Below, piece by piece: positions 1-8,059 of a stretch of 57,142 nucleotides of DNA. Made by a program: the position numbers and the translations under genes. Under the pieces are notes generated by a model. It saw only the letters and a program-made list of their open reading frames with translations. It was not told where the DNA came from and ran no database searches. Every line of letters starts with the position of its first letter. Within the stretch, counting starts at the first letter, position 1. The DNA is from an uncultured Azospirillum sp. (GTDB lineage: Bacteria > Pseudomonadota > Alphaproteobacteria > RF32 > CAG-239), in assembly GCA_902489795.1 (NCBI GenBank), contig CABUBU010000009.1:1-57142 (forward strand). Direction: 5' to 3'.

Positions 1-220
1 TGTAACTCGTATGTTCAATAAAACAAAAAATGGGATGGGCAAAAATATGAGGCATTTTCTACGGCGCTGCCAATACGATGGGGAATAATACCTGTGTACA
101 CAAATATCCACAAGAATGGGGATTAGATGATGACAAAGAGAATAAATATTGTAAAACTAATCATTAAAGAAATTTAAATTATCAGAATACTGAGTCTTGT
201 TTTTTGAAAGGTTGTTGTAT
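1..220. other. Left edge without a complete gene
   Basis: No complete gene is visible. A short open frame (about 2-88, +) could be the end of a gene cut by the window edge. A second frame (about 52-166, +) reads as plausible protein and ends at TAA. The two frames may be one frameshifted gene tail, but neither part is long enough to identify. The stretch before 221 is AT-rich and holds a GAAAGG ribosome-binding site at about 206-211. Confidence 0.3.
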
Positions 221-1144
221 ATGAAAGTTAAAGTACTGCTGGGGGTGTTTTTATTATTAGGAATAGGAAGTTGGATTTATATAAATAGATATTCATATTT
301 TAAGTATCTGCCTGCTGCAGATGAAAAGCAATTAATAAACGTGGATGGAAAACTTTGTGATAAAAGCGGGAAGCCTTTTAGCGGAAGGGTTAAAAGAGTA
401 AGTGATGACTATGTCGACATATATTCATATAAAGACGGAGAACTTGATGGTCTAAATGTTATTTACTATAAAAGCCTTGTCAAAGAAATCGGTCATTGGA
501 AAAATGGGGAACAAAACGGACTTTTCCAAATGTATACAGAAAACGGTCTTCTTATAGACAATGCCAATTTTAAGGACGGACAAAGGCACGGAGTTGCAGA
601 AGAATATTACAATGATACAGGAAAGTTAAGAGCGTTAATAAACTATAAAAACGGGACTTTTGACGGAGAATTTAAAAGCTATTACCCCAATGGAAACATC
701 CAAATCGAAGCCAATTATAAGAACGGCGTTATTGATGGAGCGTATAAAGAGTATTATGATAACAAGAGCATTAAGATTATCGGGAATTACAAAGAAAGTT
801 TACAAGATGGGGAATGGAGAATTTACTTAGGAAATGGTAAGTTAAAATCTCTCGTTAATTATAAAGATGGCACTCTTAATGGGATCAAAGAGGATTATTA
901 TGCTAACGGCAATTTATGGACAAGGCGGGGCTTTGAAAATAATACTCAAGAAGGGGTTTATGAAGTTTATTATGAAAATGGCTCACCTCAATTTAAGGCT
1001 GTAGTTAGAAACGGGGTAATTGTTGAGGAGCAAAAGTTCGACGGAAATTGCATGATTTATAATGAGCAGGAAGACAAAATAATCATAAAGGAAATCGTTT
1101 CGGATAGCTCGGATCAAATGGCTGACAGCAAGAGTAAGAAATAG
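221..1144 (+). CDS. MORN/YwqK-type repeat protein with N-terminal membrane anchor
   Basis: Protein of 307 aa. I chose the ATG at 221 over an upstream in-frame TTG because GAAAGG lies about 10 bases before it. The first ~25 residues are a hydrophobic segment after MKVK, an uncleaved anchor or signal peptide. The rest is about ten tandem ~23-residue units of the form 'Y-x-NG-x-(6)-NYK-(D/N)G-x-x-(D/H)G', the MORN variant found in YwqK-family proteins. The family is annotated as antitoxin-like in some databases, but no toxin partner is visible, so that role is not supported. The C-terminus is charged and Ser/Lys-rich. The gene stands alone, with CRISPR material after it, and is AT-rich, suggesting accessory origin. 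The domain call is firm; the function is unknown. Confidence 0.75.
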   Translation: MKVKVLLGVFLLLGIGSWIYINRYSYFKYLPAADEKQLINVDGKLCDKSGKPFSGRVKRVSDDYVDIYSYKDGELDGLNVIYYKSLVKEIGHWKNGEQNGLFQMYTENGLLIDNANFKDGQRHGVAEEYYNDTGKLRALINYKNGTFDGEFKSYYPNGNIQIEANYKNGVIDGAYKEYYDNKSIKIIGNYKESLQDGEWRIYLGNGKLKSLVNYKDGTLNGIKEDYYANGNLWTRRGFENNTQEGVYEVYYENGSPQFKAVVRNGVIVEEQKFDGNCMIYNEQEDKIIIKEIVSDSSDQMADSKSKK

Positions 1145-1446
1145 TCGTAATATAGTTTTTGGCGATAAGGTCATGATATCAGGAGTTTCAGCTGAAATGA
1201 CAGTTGATTTCTTCTCAAAAAGTCTAAAATAAAAAGAAAAACAACACGGCTACTGGAAATGTTTTTAATTTGAAGACGCCACAACTATGCCGATGGTATC
1301 TTTTAATATTTATAACAGAAACCCGGAATTTATTTGGGGTTGAGCGATAAAGTAACAAAACAGAACCATCGTCACCACAGCGAACACTGTCAAAACATTA
1401 ACTTTGCTGCTGCTTGAGAAACTGCAACTTGCTGTGGGACAATTAT
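1145..1446. other. Intergenic, no recognisable feature
   Basis: About 300 bases between the MORN gene and the 3' end of the tracrRNA. I see no long open frame with a ribosome-binding site, no clear terminator and no repeat. It is AT-rich and may contain the decayed edge of an earlier insertion. Confidence 0.4.
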
Positions 1447-1561
1447 TTAAAGGATGACGCCTCATATATTATATGAGACGTCAGAGCCCTACTCGTAAAG
1501 AAAACTTCGATTATTATAGACTTCCTTTCCAAATCAGACATAAAATAACAAAAGTTCTCTG
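1447..1561 (-). ncRNA. tracrRNA of the type II-C CRISPR system
   Basis: Read on the minus strand, 1545-1513 is an anti-repeat. It pairs along ~28 bases with the 5' part of the CRISPR repeat (GTTATAG, one bulged U in the anti-repeat, then CTTCCTTTCCAAATCAGACAT). Next comes a small hairpin, TCGAAG-TTTT-CTT-(TA)-CGA, then GGGCTCTG and a strong terminal hairpin (1482-1456) followed by a short T/A tail. This order of anti-repeat, split stem, GCTCTG and terminator hairpin matches the Neisseria meningitidis II-C tracrRNA as I know it. The estimated length is ~115 nt. The RNA guides RNase III processing and Cas9 loading. The reverse reading (plus strand) also shows some pairing but lacks these downstream folds. 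Confidence 0.88.
1456..1482 (-). terminator. Terminal hairpin of the tracrRNA
   Basis: A 27-base near-perfect palindrome, GACG-C-CTCATATA-T-TATATGAG-A-CGTC, ends the tracrRNA. The minus-strand tail ATCCTTTAAATAATT is only moderately U-rich, as in the Neisseria tracrRNA terminator. The hairpin probably also protects the RNA and contacts Cas9. Confidence 0.75.
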
Positions 1562-1567
1562 ATTAAG

Positions 1568-1596
1568 AGAATATTACGGAATGCTGTTTCCGTCAA
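1568..1596 (-). promoter_or_regulatory. Sigma70-type promoter of the tracrRNA
   Basis: On the minus strand there is TTGACG (1596-1591), a 17-base spacer and TATTCT (1573-1568). This predicts a start near 1561, about 16 bases upstream of the anti-repeat. The close match and ideal spacing strongly support minus-strand transcription of the tracrRNA. Confidence 0.8.
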
Positions 1597-1665
1597 GTGG
1601 AATTTTTACTTTCGGAATAAGACGCCTGAGATTGCAGTTTTCCCGGACAGTGAAAGAAAAAGCGC

Positions 1666-1680
1666 AAAACGGCCGTTTTT
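1666..1680 (-). terminator. Palindrome AAAACGGCCGTTTT after the recombinase gene
   Basis: A perfect 14-base palindrome with A/T flanks lies 14 bases past the recombinase stop codon. It would act as a short terminator and separate recombinase transcription from the downstream tracrRNA promoter. The same 14-base palindrome recurs at about 17253-17266. Confidence 0.45.
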
Positions 1681-1693
1681 AAGAAAGTCCGTT

Positions 1694-2287
1694 TTACGGT
1701 TGAAAATGTTTTTTTATGTATCGGTGCAGCGTACTCCAGCTGCATTCGAATTCCCGGGCGATTTCCGCTTGTGAAATGTTGCGGGCCAGCATCCGTTCGA
1801 TCTGCCGGTGATGTTTTGCCAGTTTTGGGTAATTGAAACCATAAGGGCGGCCCAAGTGTCGTCCTTCGGATTTCAGTCGTTTGAGAGATTCTCTGGTCCT
1901 TTGCGAAATCAACTGGCGTTCAATTTCCCCGGACAGGGAAAAGGCAAAAGCAAGGACTTTTGACTGAATGTCGGCTCCCAGTCGGTAATTTTCCTTCAAT
2001 GTCCAAATTTGGCATTCTTTTTCCAGACATTTTTGCAAAATGCCCATCACTTCCAACATGTTGCGTCCAAGTCTTGATATTTCGGTGGCAACGATGACGT
2101 CTCCCGCTTTTATCTTTTGCAGGAGTTTTCCCAGTTTGCGTTGTTTCAGCTCTTTGCGCGACGAAATGGTTTCCGTGATCCAGGCGTCGATTTTAAGGTG
2201 CTGCCGCTTGGAAAATTCTTTGATTTCGTGGTGTTGGTTTTCGATGTTTTGATGGTCGGTTGAAACGCGCACATATCCATATATCAT
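1694..2287 (-). CDS. Serine site-specific recombinase (resolvase/invertase family)
   Basis: Protein of 197 aa, the usual length for Pin/Hin/Mpi-type invertases and resolvases. The N-terminal catalytic domain has GYVRVSTDHQN with the nucleophile Ser9, the conserved SRLGRN segment and a long dimerisation helix (GEIERQLISQRTRE). The C-terminal ~45 residues form a helix-turn-helix (RNISQAEIAREFECSWSTLHRYI). The start is preceded by GAGGAA. The gene lies between the tracrRNA and cas9 on the opposite strand from cas9. Such enzymes invert or resolve DNA between short crossover sites; no convincing pair of sites was found here. The best guess is an invertase of the Mpi type known from Bacteroides, but family-level assignment is safer. 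Confidence 0.88.
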   Translation of the reverse strand: MIYGYVRVSTDHQNIENQHHEIKEFSKRQHLKIDAWITETISSRKELKQRKLGKLLQKIKAGDVIVATEISRLGRNMLEVMGILQKCLEKECQIWTLKENYRLGADIQSKVLAFAFSLSGEIERQLISQRTRESLKRLKSEGRHLGRPYGFNYPKLAKHHRQIERMLARNISQAEIAREFECSWSTLHRYIKKHFQP

Positions 2288-2390
2288 GATCAGTTCCTCA
2301 TAAAAAAGTTTTTAACTCGGAAAGACCATATCATTTAAAAGAGCGTTTATTTTTTTCACTTAAAAATAATAACACAAGTTTTGTCCAAAA

Positions 2391-2519
2391 TCCGCAGGGT
2401 CGTTGCCGCCAAAGAAAGCATGTATCCGGAGACCTGCCGGGGAAAAGCGCAGTTCGCAGCCAAAGGCTGTTTGACAACCTTTATGGGTGAAGAGGGGGCA
2501 GCGACAATCCGCGCGGTCC
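2391..2519. other. GC-rich, potentially structured non-coding stretch upstream of cas9
   Basis: A GC-rich island in AT-rich surroundings, between the divergent recombinase and cas9 genes. Inside it are the hairpin CAGCC-AAA-GGCTG (2457-2469), CCGG-N7-CCGG (2426-2440) and a long-range stem TCGTTGCC (2400-2407) with GGCAGCGA (2497-2504), extended by CCGC (2392-2395) with GCGG (2513-2516). Both strands have short open frames without ribosome-binding sites, so I read it as a possible structured RNA or a cas9 leader. It matches no RNA family I can name with confidence. Confidence 0.4.
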
Positions 2520-2584
2520 GGTGTTGCGTGAGTGCGGCAATAGGCCGTTCACTTTTCAGCCGGTTGGCGAAAAACAAAAATTTC

Positions 2585-2612
2585 TTGCATAAACCTTTTA
2601 ATATGCTAATGT
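2585..2612 (+). promoter_or_regulatory. Probable cas9-cas1-cas2 promoter
   Basis: TTGCAT (2585-2590), a 16-base spacer and TAATGT (2607-2612) preceded by TGC form a plausible extended -10 promoter, ~33 bases before the cas9 ATG. The leader is short and the cas9 ribosome-binding site (AAGG...GGCGGG) is weak, suggesting low basal expression. Confidence 0.5.
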
Positions 2613-2644
2613 TTTAATATATTACAATTTTTAAGGCTGGCGGG

Positions 2645-5600
2645 ATGAAAAAGAAAATTTTTGGTTTTGATTTGGGGATTGCTTCGATCGGTTGGGCGGT
2701 TATTGATCATAGTGATGAAAATTTCGATCCGGAAACAGGAGAGATTATTGAAGGAAAAGTCGTTGGCTGCGGAGTGCGCTGTTTTCCGGTAGCGGAAAAC
2801 CCGAAGGACGGTTCCTCGCTGGCGGCGCCCCGGCGGGAAAAACGCTTGTTGCGCCGGATCACCCGCCGAAAGGCCAGGAGAATGCTCGGTATTAAGCGTC
2901 TGTTTGTCGCCAAGGGACTGGCTGCTTCAACGGCGGAATTGGAAACGCTTTATGCCGCACAAACAGGCGGCGACGTTTGGAATCTGCGGGCAGAGGCCTT
3001 GCGGCGTCCGCTGTCAAAAGAGGAACTGCTGCGAGTTTTGACTCATTTGGCAAAACATCGCGGTTTCAAGTCTTACCGTAAGGCTGCTGAAGAGGCGGAC
3101 AAGGAAAGCGGCCGCATCTTGACTGCGATTGCGGAAAACCGGAAGGAAACGGCCGGTTTTCAAACGCTGGCGCAGATGATCGTTGAACGGGCCAAACATT
3201 CCGACGATCATAAAATGCGCAACTATACGTCGCAGGAAGGCGAAAACAAGGGCGTAGCCGTTTATGTCAATTCCATTCCGCGGGAAGAAATTGAAAAGGA
3301 AACAAAACTGATTTTTGAGTATCAGAAGCAATTCGGTTTGTTTACCGAGGACTTATACCGCGATTTTTGCAAGATTGCCTCCCGTTACCGGGAAGCGGGG
3401 AGTGTCGGGCACATGGTTGGCAGATGCCGGTTTGAACCGGAACAGCCGCGGGCGCCGAAAGAAGCCCCTTCGGCGGAGCTCTTCGTTGCTTTAAGCAAAA
3501 TTAATAACCTGAAAGTGACCGTTGACGGCGAACGCCGTTTCTTAAACGGAGAAGAGCGGAAGGCTTTGCTTGAATTGCTGAAAAACACCAAGGAAGTCAA
3601 ATATTTGACTATCAAAAACAAATTGTTTAAAGGCCGGGAAGTCTTTTTTGACGACGTTAACTATGCGCAAAAAACAAAAAAAGGAAAAAGCGGAGAAGAA
3701 AAAGCGGTAAATCCCGAAGACGCAAAGTTTTACGCCATGAAAGGCTGGCATAAGCTGAAAGCCGCTTTTTCACCGGAGCAGTGGAAAGAGGTCGGTTCGA
3801 ATTTGCCGTTGCTGGATCTCGGCATGACCGCGGTCGTCTGCGAAAAAAACGACGCCGGAATAGAGCGCTTTTTAAGCGAAAAAGGAATACCGGAGGATTA
3901 TCGGGAAGTTTTTAAAAAGCTGACCGGCAGCGAGTTTATTAATCTGTCACTGAAAGCCCTTTATAAGCTCAATCCTTATCTGGCGGAAGGTTTGAAGTAT
4001 AACCAAGCCTGCGAAAAGGCCGGATACGACTTCCGCGAGGACGGCATCAAACTGGCGGAGGAAAAAGGTTTGTTGCTGCCGCCGATTGCAGATGACAAAC
4101 TGACGACGGTGCCGGTCGTTAACCGTGCGGTTGCCCAGTTCCGCAAAGTATATAACGCCATGGTTCGGACATATGGTGCGCCGGATCAGATAAATCTGGA
4201 AATCGGCCGGGATTTGAAGAAAAGCCGTGACGAGCGCAATCAGATCATGCGGCGGCAAAAGGAAAACGAGGCCGAACGGAAAGAAGCCGAGGACTGGTTG
4301 GAAAAGGAAGGACTTGCCGCAAACGGTAAAAATATGTTGAAATACCGTTTGTACCGGCAGCAAAACGGCAAATGCATCTATTCCGGAAAAGCGATTGACC
4401 TCCGCCGCCTGGACGAAAACGGTTATTGCGACGTTGACCACATCATCCCTTATTCCCGTTCGCTTGACGACGGTCAGAACAACAAAGTGCTTTGTCTGGC
4501 CGAAGAAAACCGCAAGAAAGGAAGCCAAACTCCTTATGAATATCTGGAGCCGCTCGGACGATGGGAAGAGTTTGAAACCGTTGTTAACACCACGCCGTCG
4601 ATTAACCGTTACAAAAGAAACAACCTGTTGAACAAAGATTATAAAGAAAAAGAAAACGATTTGGAATTTCGCGAAAGAAACGCCAATGACAACTCCTATA
4701 TTGCCCGCTATGTCAAACGGTATTTGGAAGATGCCATTGATTTTTCCGCCAGTTCCTGCACAATCGGAAACCGGGTTCAGGTGCGCACCGGTTCGTTAAC
4801 CGATTACCTCCGCCATCAGTGGGGGCTGATAAAAGATCGTGACGCAAGCGACAGGCATCATGCTCAGGACGCGGTTGTCGTTGCCTGCGCCACGCAGGGA
4901 ATGGTGCAGAAACTGTCAAAACTTTCCGCGATTTTTGAAAACAAGGACGATTTCCGCAGAAAGAAAGCGGAAGAACTCGGGCACGAGGAGGCCGAAGCCT
5001 GGTACAAATACGTCAAACAGCAAATTCGGGAACCCTGGAGCGGTTTTCGGGCTGAAGTACTGGCCAGCCTGGAAAAGGTTTTCGTTTCCCGTCCGCCGCG
5101 CAAAAACGCAACCGGAGAGATTCACCAGGAAACGATTCGCACGGTTAATCCGAAACGTAAAAAATATAATGAAAAGGAAATTCTGTCCGGCATCAAAATC
5201 CGCGGCGGGCTGGCCAAAAACGGCCTGATGCTGCGAACGGACGTTTTTGTAAAAAAGAACAAAAAGGGAAAAGACGAATTTTACCTGGTGCCGGTTTATC
5301 TTTCCGATATGGGAAAAGAGCTGCCGAACAAGGCGATGGTTCCGGGTAAAAAAGAAAACGAATGGATTGAACTGGATGAAACCTGTCAGTTTAAATTCAG
5401 CTTTTATATGGACGATTTGATAAAAATCAAAAAAAAGGAAAATGAGATTTTCGGCTATTTCAGAGGAACAAACAGGGCGACGGCGTCAGTATCCGTTACC
5501 ACCCATGACCGCAGTCATACTTTTGAAGGCATCGGCGTCAAAACTCAGGACGGTATCGAAAAATATCAGGTGGATCCGCTGGGACGTATTGCCAAAGTCA

Positions 5601-5662
5601 AAAAAGAAATCCGGCTCCCGCTGACGATGATGAAAAAGAACCGGCATAAAAAGGAGGAGTGA
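2645..5662 (+). CDS. cas9: CRISPR-associated endonuclease Cas9, compact type II-C
   Basis: RNA-guided DNA nuclease of 1005 aa, at the short end of the family and typical of type II-C. Visible in order are RuvC-I GFDLGIASIGWA with Asp9; the Arg-rich bridge helix (about 62-86); RuvC-II INLEIGRDL with Glu519; the HNH site CDVDHIIPYSRS with His599; and RuvC-III DRHHAQDAV with His739 and Asp742. All catalytic residues are therefore present. The C-terminal ~200 residues should be the wedge and PAM-interacting part; the PAM cannot be read from sequence. Its stop codon lies 4 bases before cas1, inside a good Shine-Dalgarno context, so the genes are co-transcribed. The partner tracrRNA and repeats lie in this window. 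No csn2 or cas4 is present, which fits II-C. Confidence 0.97.
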   Translation: MKKKIFGFDLGIASIGWAVIDHSDENFDPETGEIIEGKVVGCGVRCFPVAENPKDGSSLAAPRREKRLLRRITRRKARRMLGIKRLFVAKGLAASTAELETLYAAQTGGDVWNLRAEALRRPLSKEELLRVLTHLAKHRGFKSYRKAAEEADKESGRILTAIAENRKETAGFQTLAQMIVERAKHSDDHKMRNYTSQEGENKGVAVYVNSIPREEIEKETKLIFEYQKQFGLFTEDLYRDFCKIASRYREAGSVGHMVGRCRFEPEQPRAPKEAPSAELFVALSKINNLKVTVDGERRFLNGEERKALLELLKNTKEVKYLTIKNKLFKGREVFFDDVNYAQKTKKGKSGEEKAVNPEDAKFYAMKGWHKLKAAFSPEQWKEVGSNLPLLDLGMTAVVCEKNDAGIERFLSEKGIPEDYREVFKKLTGSEFINLSLKALYKLNPYLAEGLKYNQACEKAGYDFREDGIKLAEEKGLLLPPIADDKLTTVPVVNRAVAQFRKVYNAMVRTYGAPDQINLEIGRDLKKSRDERNQIMRRQKENEAERKEAEDWLEKEGLAANGKNMLKYRLYRQQNGKCIYSGKAIDLRRLDENGYCDVDHIIPYSRSLDDGQNNKVLCLAEENRKKGSQTPYEYLEPLGRWEEFETVVNTTPSINRYKRNNLLNKDYKEKENDLEFRERNANDNSYIARYVKRYLEDAIDFSASSCTIGNRVQVRTGSLTDYLRHQWGLIKDRDASDRHHAQDAVVVACATQGMVQKLSKLSAIFENKDDFRRKKAEELGHEEAEAWYKYVKQQIREPWSGFRAEVLASLEKVFVSRPPRKNATGEIHQETIRTVNPKRKKYNEKEILSGIKIRGGLAKNGLMLRTDVFVKKNKKGKDEFYLVPVYLSDMGKELPNKAMVPGKKENEWIELDETCQFKFSFYMDDLIKIKKKENEIFGYFRGTNRATASVSVTTHDRSHTFEGIGVKTQDGIEKYQVDPLGRIAKVKKEIRLPLTMMKKNRHKKEE

Positions 5663-5666
5663 AAAA

Positions 5667-6569
5667 ATGGGCTGGCGGATTTTGCAAATAAGCAAACCCT
5701 GTAAATTATCGGTCAAAAACCGCCGGCTCGTGTATGAACCTTTTGAAGAAGCTTCCCTGACGATTCCGTTGGAAGACATATCCGTCGTCATCTTGGAGAA
5801 CAGGCAGATTTTGTTGTCCAACTCATTGCTTTCCGAATTGCCGGAATATGACATTGTTCTTTTTACCTCTGATTTTTCGCATCTGCCGTCCGGTGTGCTG
5901 TTTCCGTTCCATACCCATTCCCGCTATTCGCAGATAGCCTGGCTGCAGAGGGATATTTCCGAGCCGTTAAAAAAACGCCTGTGGCAGGAGGTGATAAAAG
6001 CCAAAATAAACAACCAGGCCGCTGCGTTGGAAATTTTAAATAAATCCAATGCCGGTAAATTAAGGGAAATTGCCAAACTGGTTCAATCCGGCGACGCCAA
6101 AAATTCGGAAGCTTTTGCCGCCGGAATTTACTGGAAAAGCTTTTTTACGGATTTTAACCGCGGCGATGATGATGATATCCGAAATGCTTCACTCAATTAC
6201 GGCTATGCGGTGTTGCGCGGCTGTATGGCCAGAAGCGTTGTTGGCGCCGGGCTGTTGCCCTGTTTCGGCATTCACCATGCCAACAAGCTCAATCAGTTCA
6301 ATCTGGTAGACGACCTGATTGAGCCGTTTCGTCCGTTTGTTGATTATGTTGTTGCCAAACTGCCGTTGTCTGAAAACAAACAATTGAACGTTGAATTGAA
6401 AAATCGGATCTTGCAGGTTTTAGGAATGAATTGCCGATTGAGGGGAGAAGACGTTAATCTTTTGAAAAGCTGTGAAATGACAGCGGAAAGCTTGGTCAGG
6501 GCAATGACTGTAAAAAAAGTTTCAGAGTTGAAATTGCCGGCAATGGAAAAAGAAACGTTTTTGTTGTGA
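5667..6569 (+). CDS. cas1: CRISPR-associated integrase Cas1
   Basis: Protein of 300 aa, normal for type II Cas1. It forms the Cas1-Cas2 complex that inserts new spacers. The N-terminal beta domain starts with GWRILQISKPCKLSVKNRRL. The C-terminal helical domain carries the metal ligands Glu148 (in NSEAFAAGIYW), His203 or His204 (GIHHANK) and Glu219 (DDLIEPFRP), so the active site looks intact. AAGGAGG at 5651-5657, inside the end of cas9, provides a strong ribosome-binding site. cas2 follows after 12 bases. Confidence 0.95.
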   Translation: MGWRILQISKPCKLSVKNRRLVYEPFEEASLTIPLEDISVVILENRQILLSNSLLSELPEYDIVLFTSDFSHLPSGVLFPFHTHSRYSQIAWLQRDISEPLKKRLWQEVIKAKINNQAAALEILNKSNAGKLREIAKLVQSGDAKNSEAFAAGIYWKSFFTDFNRGDDDDIRNASLNYGYAVLRGCMARSVVGAGLLPCFGIHHANKLNQFNLVDDLIEPFRPFVDYVVAKLPLSENKQLNVELKNRILQVLGMNCRLRGEDVNLLKSCEMTAESLVRAMTVKKVSELKLPAMEKETFLL

Positions 6570-6581
6570 GGTTGTGGATAA

Positions 6582-6911
6582 GTGGCCAGAGAAGGAGAAA
6601 GATATATGCGGATGATCGTCTTTTTTGACCTGCCGACCTTAACCAAAACCGATCGGCGTAATGCGAGTCGCTTAAGGAATTTCCTGCTGAAGGACGGATA
6701 TACCATGTTGCAGTTGTCCGTTTATTCCCGCATCTGCAAAGGGAAAGATGACGTCGAAAAACACGCTAAACGATTGAAATCATTGATTCCCAAGACCGGA
6801 AGTGTTAGACTGTTAACCGTAACCGAAAAGCAATATGCGTCTATGGAAATCTTGGTCGGAAGCTTAAAAAAAGAGGAAGAAATAGGTGACAAACAGCTCC
6901 TTTTGCTCTGA
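6582..6911 (+). CDS. cas2: CRISPR-associated protein Cas2
   Basis: Protein of 109 aa from a GTG start. It bridges two Cas1 dimers during spacer integration. The ferredoxin-like fold begins RYMRMIVFFDLP with the family's conserved Asp, then LRNFLLKDGYTMLQLSVYSRI. Type II-C Cas2 proteins often have several residues before the RYMR segment, supporting the GTG. An ATG at 6606, with AAGGAG upstream, is a credible alternative giving 101 aa. It is the last gene of the cas operon and ends 57 bases before the first repeat, facing the oncoming array transcript. Confidence 0.93.
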   Translation: MAREGERYMRMIVFFDLPTLTKTDRRNASRLRNFLLKDGYTMLQLSVYSRICKGKDDVEKHAKRLKSLIPKTGSVRLLTVTEKQYASMEILVGSLKKEEEIGDKQLLLL

Positions 6912-6920
6912 ATTTTCTGT

Positions 6921-6954
6921 TTTTAAAAACAAAAAGTCGTTGATATTCAACGGC
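6921..6954 (-). terminator. Terminator of the CRISPR array, minus strand
   Basis: On the minus strand the hairpin CGTTGA-ATA-TCAACG (6952-6938, extended by flanking G-C pairs) is followed by TTTTTGTTTTT. It sits between the last repeat and cas2 and would stop array transcription from the right. The plus-strand tail is much less T-rich, although it may also help end the cas operon. Confidence 0.75.
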
Positions 6955-6967
6955 TTAATTTGAATCT

Positions 6968-8059
6968 ATTATAGCATGTCTGATTTGGAAAGGAAGCTAT
7001 AACCATACCGTGAGATGTAACTTGCGCTCTTATATTATAGCATGTCTGATTTGGAAAGGAAGCTATAACTTCTTGTTCTGTTACGATTGAGGTTGCTTGA
7101 TTATAGCATGTCTGATTTGGAAAGGAAGCTATAACAAAGTGATATGTTTGCCGTCAAAAGTAAGAATTATAGCATGTCTGATTTGGAAAGGAAGCTATAA
7201 CGCAAAGCTTTTCGCTTCGGCAATCGGTTTGATTATAGCATGTCTGATTTGGAAAGGAAGCTATAACTCCGTTAAATAACAGACAAAAACCCGGTTAATT
7301 ATAGCATGTCTGATTTGGAAAGGAAGCTATAACTTCATTTCCTTTCATATGTTTTCTTAATCGATTATAGCATGTCTGATTTGGAAAGGAAGCTATAACC
7401 GCTTTAGACAACGTACTATTATACGCCAAATTATAGCATGTCTGATTTGGAAAGGAAGCTATAACTAACGGATGCTCTCAACAACGTTCTCCGCCATTAT
7501 AGCATGTCTGATTTGGAAAGGAAGCTATAACCTCATCTGCCCGCAGGCGTTGCACTTTCTCATTATAGCATGTCTGATTTGGAAAGGAAGCTATAACATT
7601 TTATCTCCTATGCAATAGTGTCAACAAATTATAGCATGTCTGATTTGGAAAGGAAGCTATAACCTGTTCAGACTAAAAACGACCAGGTCTTTAATTATAG
7701 CATGTCTGATTTGGAAAGGAAGCTATAACCATACATACCACATAAAGAGAACGCTCCCAATTATAGCATGTCTGATTTGGAAAGGAAGCTATAACGGATT
7801 GATGACGACCTTCCGGTGGAGAAGGATTATAGCATGTCTGATTTGGAAAGGAAGCTATAACTTGCCGTTGTGGCTAATGGATGCCGTTCCGATTATAGCA
7901 TGTCTGATTTGGAAAGGAAGCTATAACGAAAGCATCGAGCATTTCAAAATCAGAAGGATTATAGCATGTCTGATTTGGAAAGGAAGCTATAACATAATTA
8001 GGTATATTAAAAGTAGATGTTCCATTATAGCATGTCTGATTTGGAAAGGAAGCTATAAC
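6968..8059 (-). CRISPR. CRISPR array, 17 repeats of 36 bases, 16 spacers of 30 bases
   Basis: Seventeen identical 36-base repeats start at 6968 and recur every 66 bases. On the plus strand they run ATTATAGCATGTC...GGAAGCTATAAC; the coding (minus) reading is GTTATAGCTTCC...CATGCTATAAT. All 16 spacers are 30 bases and differ from one another by eye. The minus reading resembles other II-C repeats and ends in TGCTATAAT, a perfect extended -10 promoter element, so each spacer-repeat unit can be transcribed from its own promoter. No repeat is degenerate at either end. Short open frames across the array are artefacts of the repeat period. Confidence 0.97.

Noticed and set aside
221..1144. MORN/YwqK protein as half of a toxin-antitoxin pair
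   Set aside because: The name comes from some database entries; no toxin gene is adjacent.
1513..1680. tracrRNA on the plus strand, using hairpins at 1555-1571 and 1576-1593
   Set aside because: Pairing is possible, but the repeat orientation, the repeat-borne -10 elements, the minus-strand array terminator and the Neisseria-like downstream folds all favour the minus strand. The plus-strand hairpins overlap the minus-strand promoter.
2356..2617. Two opposing short open frames upstream of cas9
   Set aside because: Neither has a ribosome-binding site and each shadows the other; a structured non-coding reading fits better.
2645..6911. Type II-A or II-B assignment
   Set aside because: No csn2 or cas4 is present and Cas9 is short, so II-C is the only fit.
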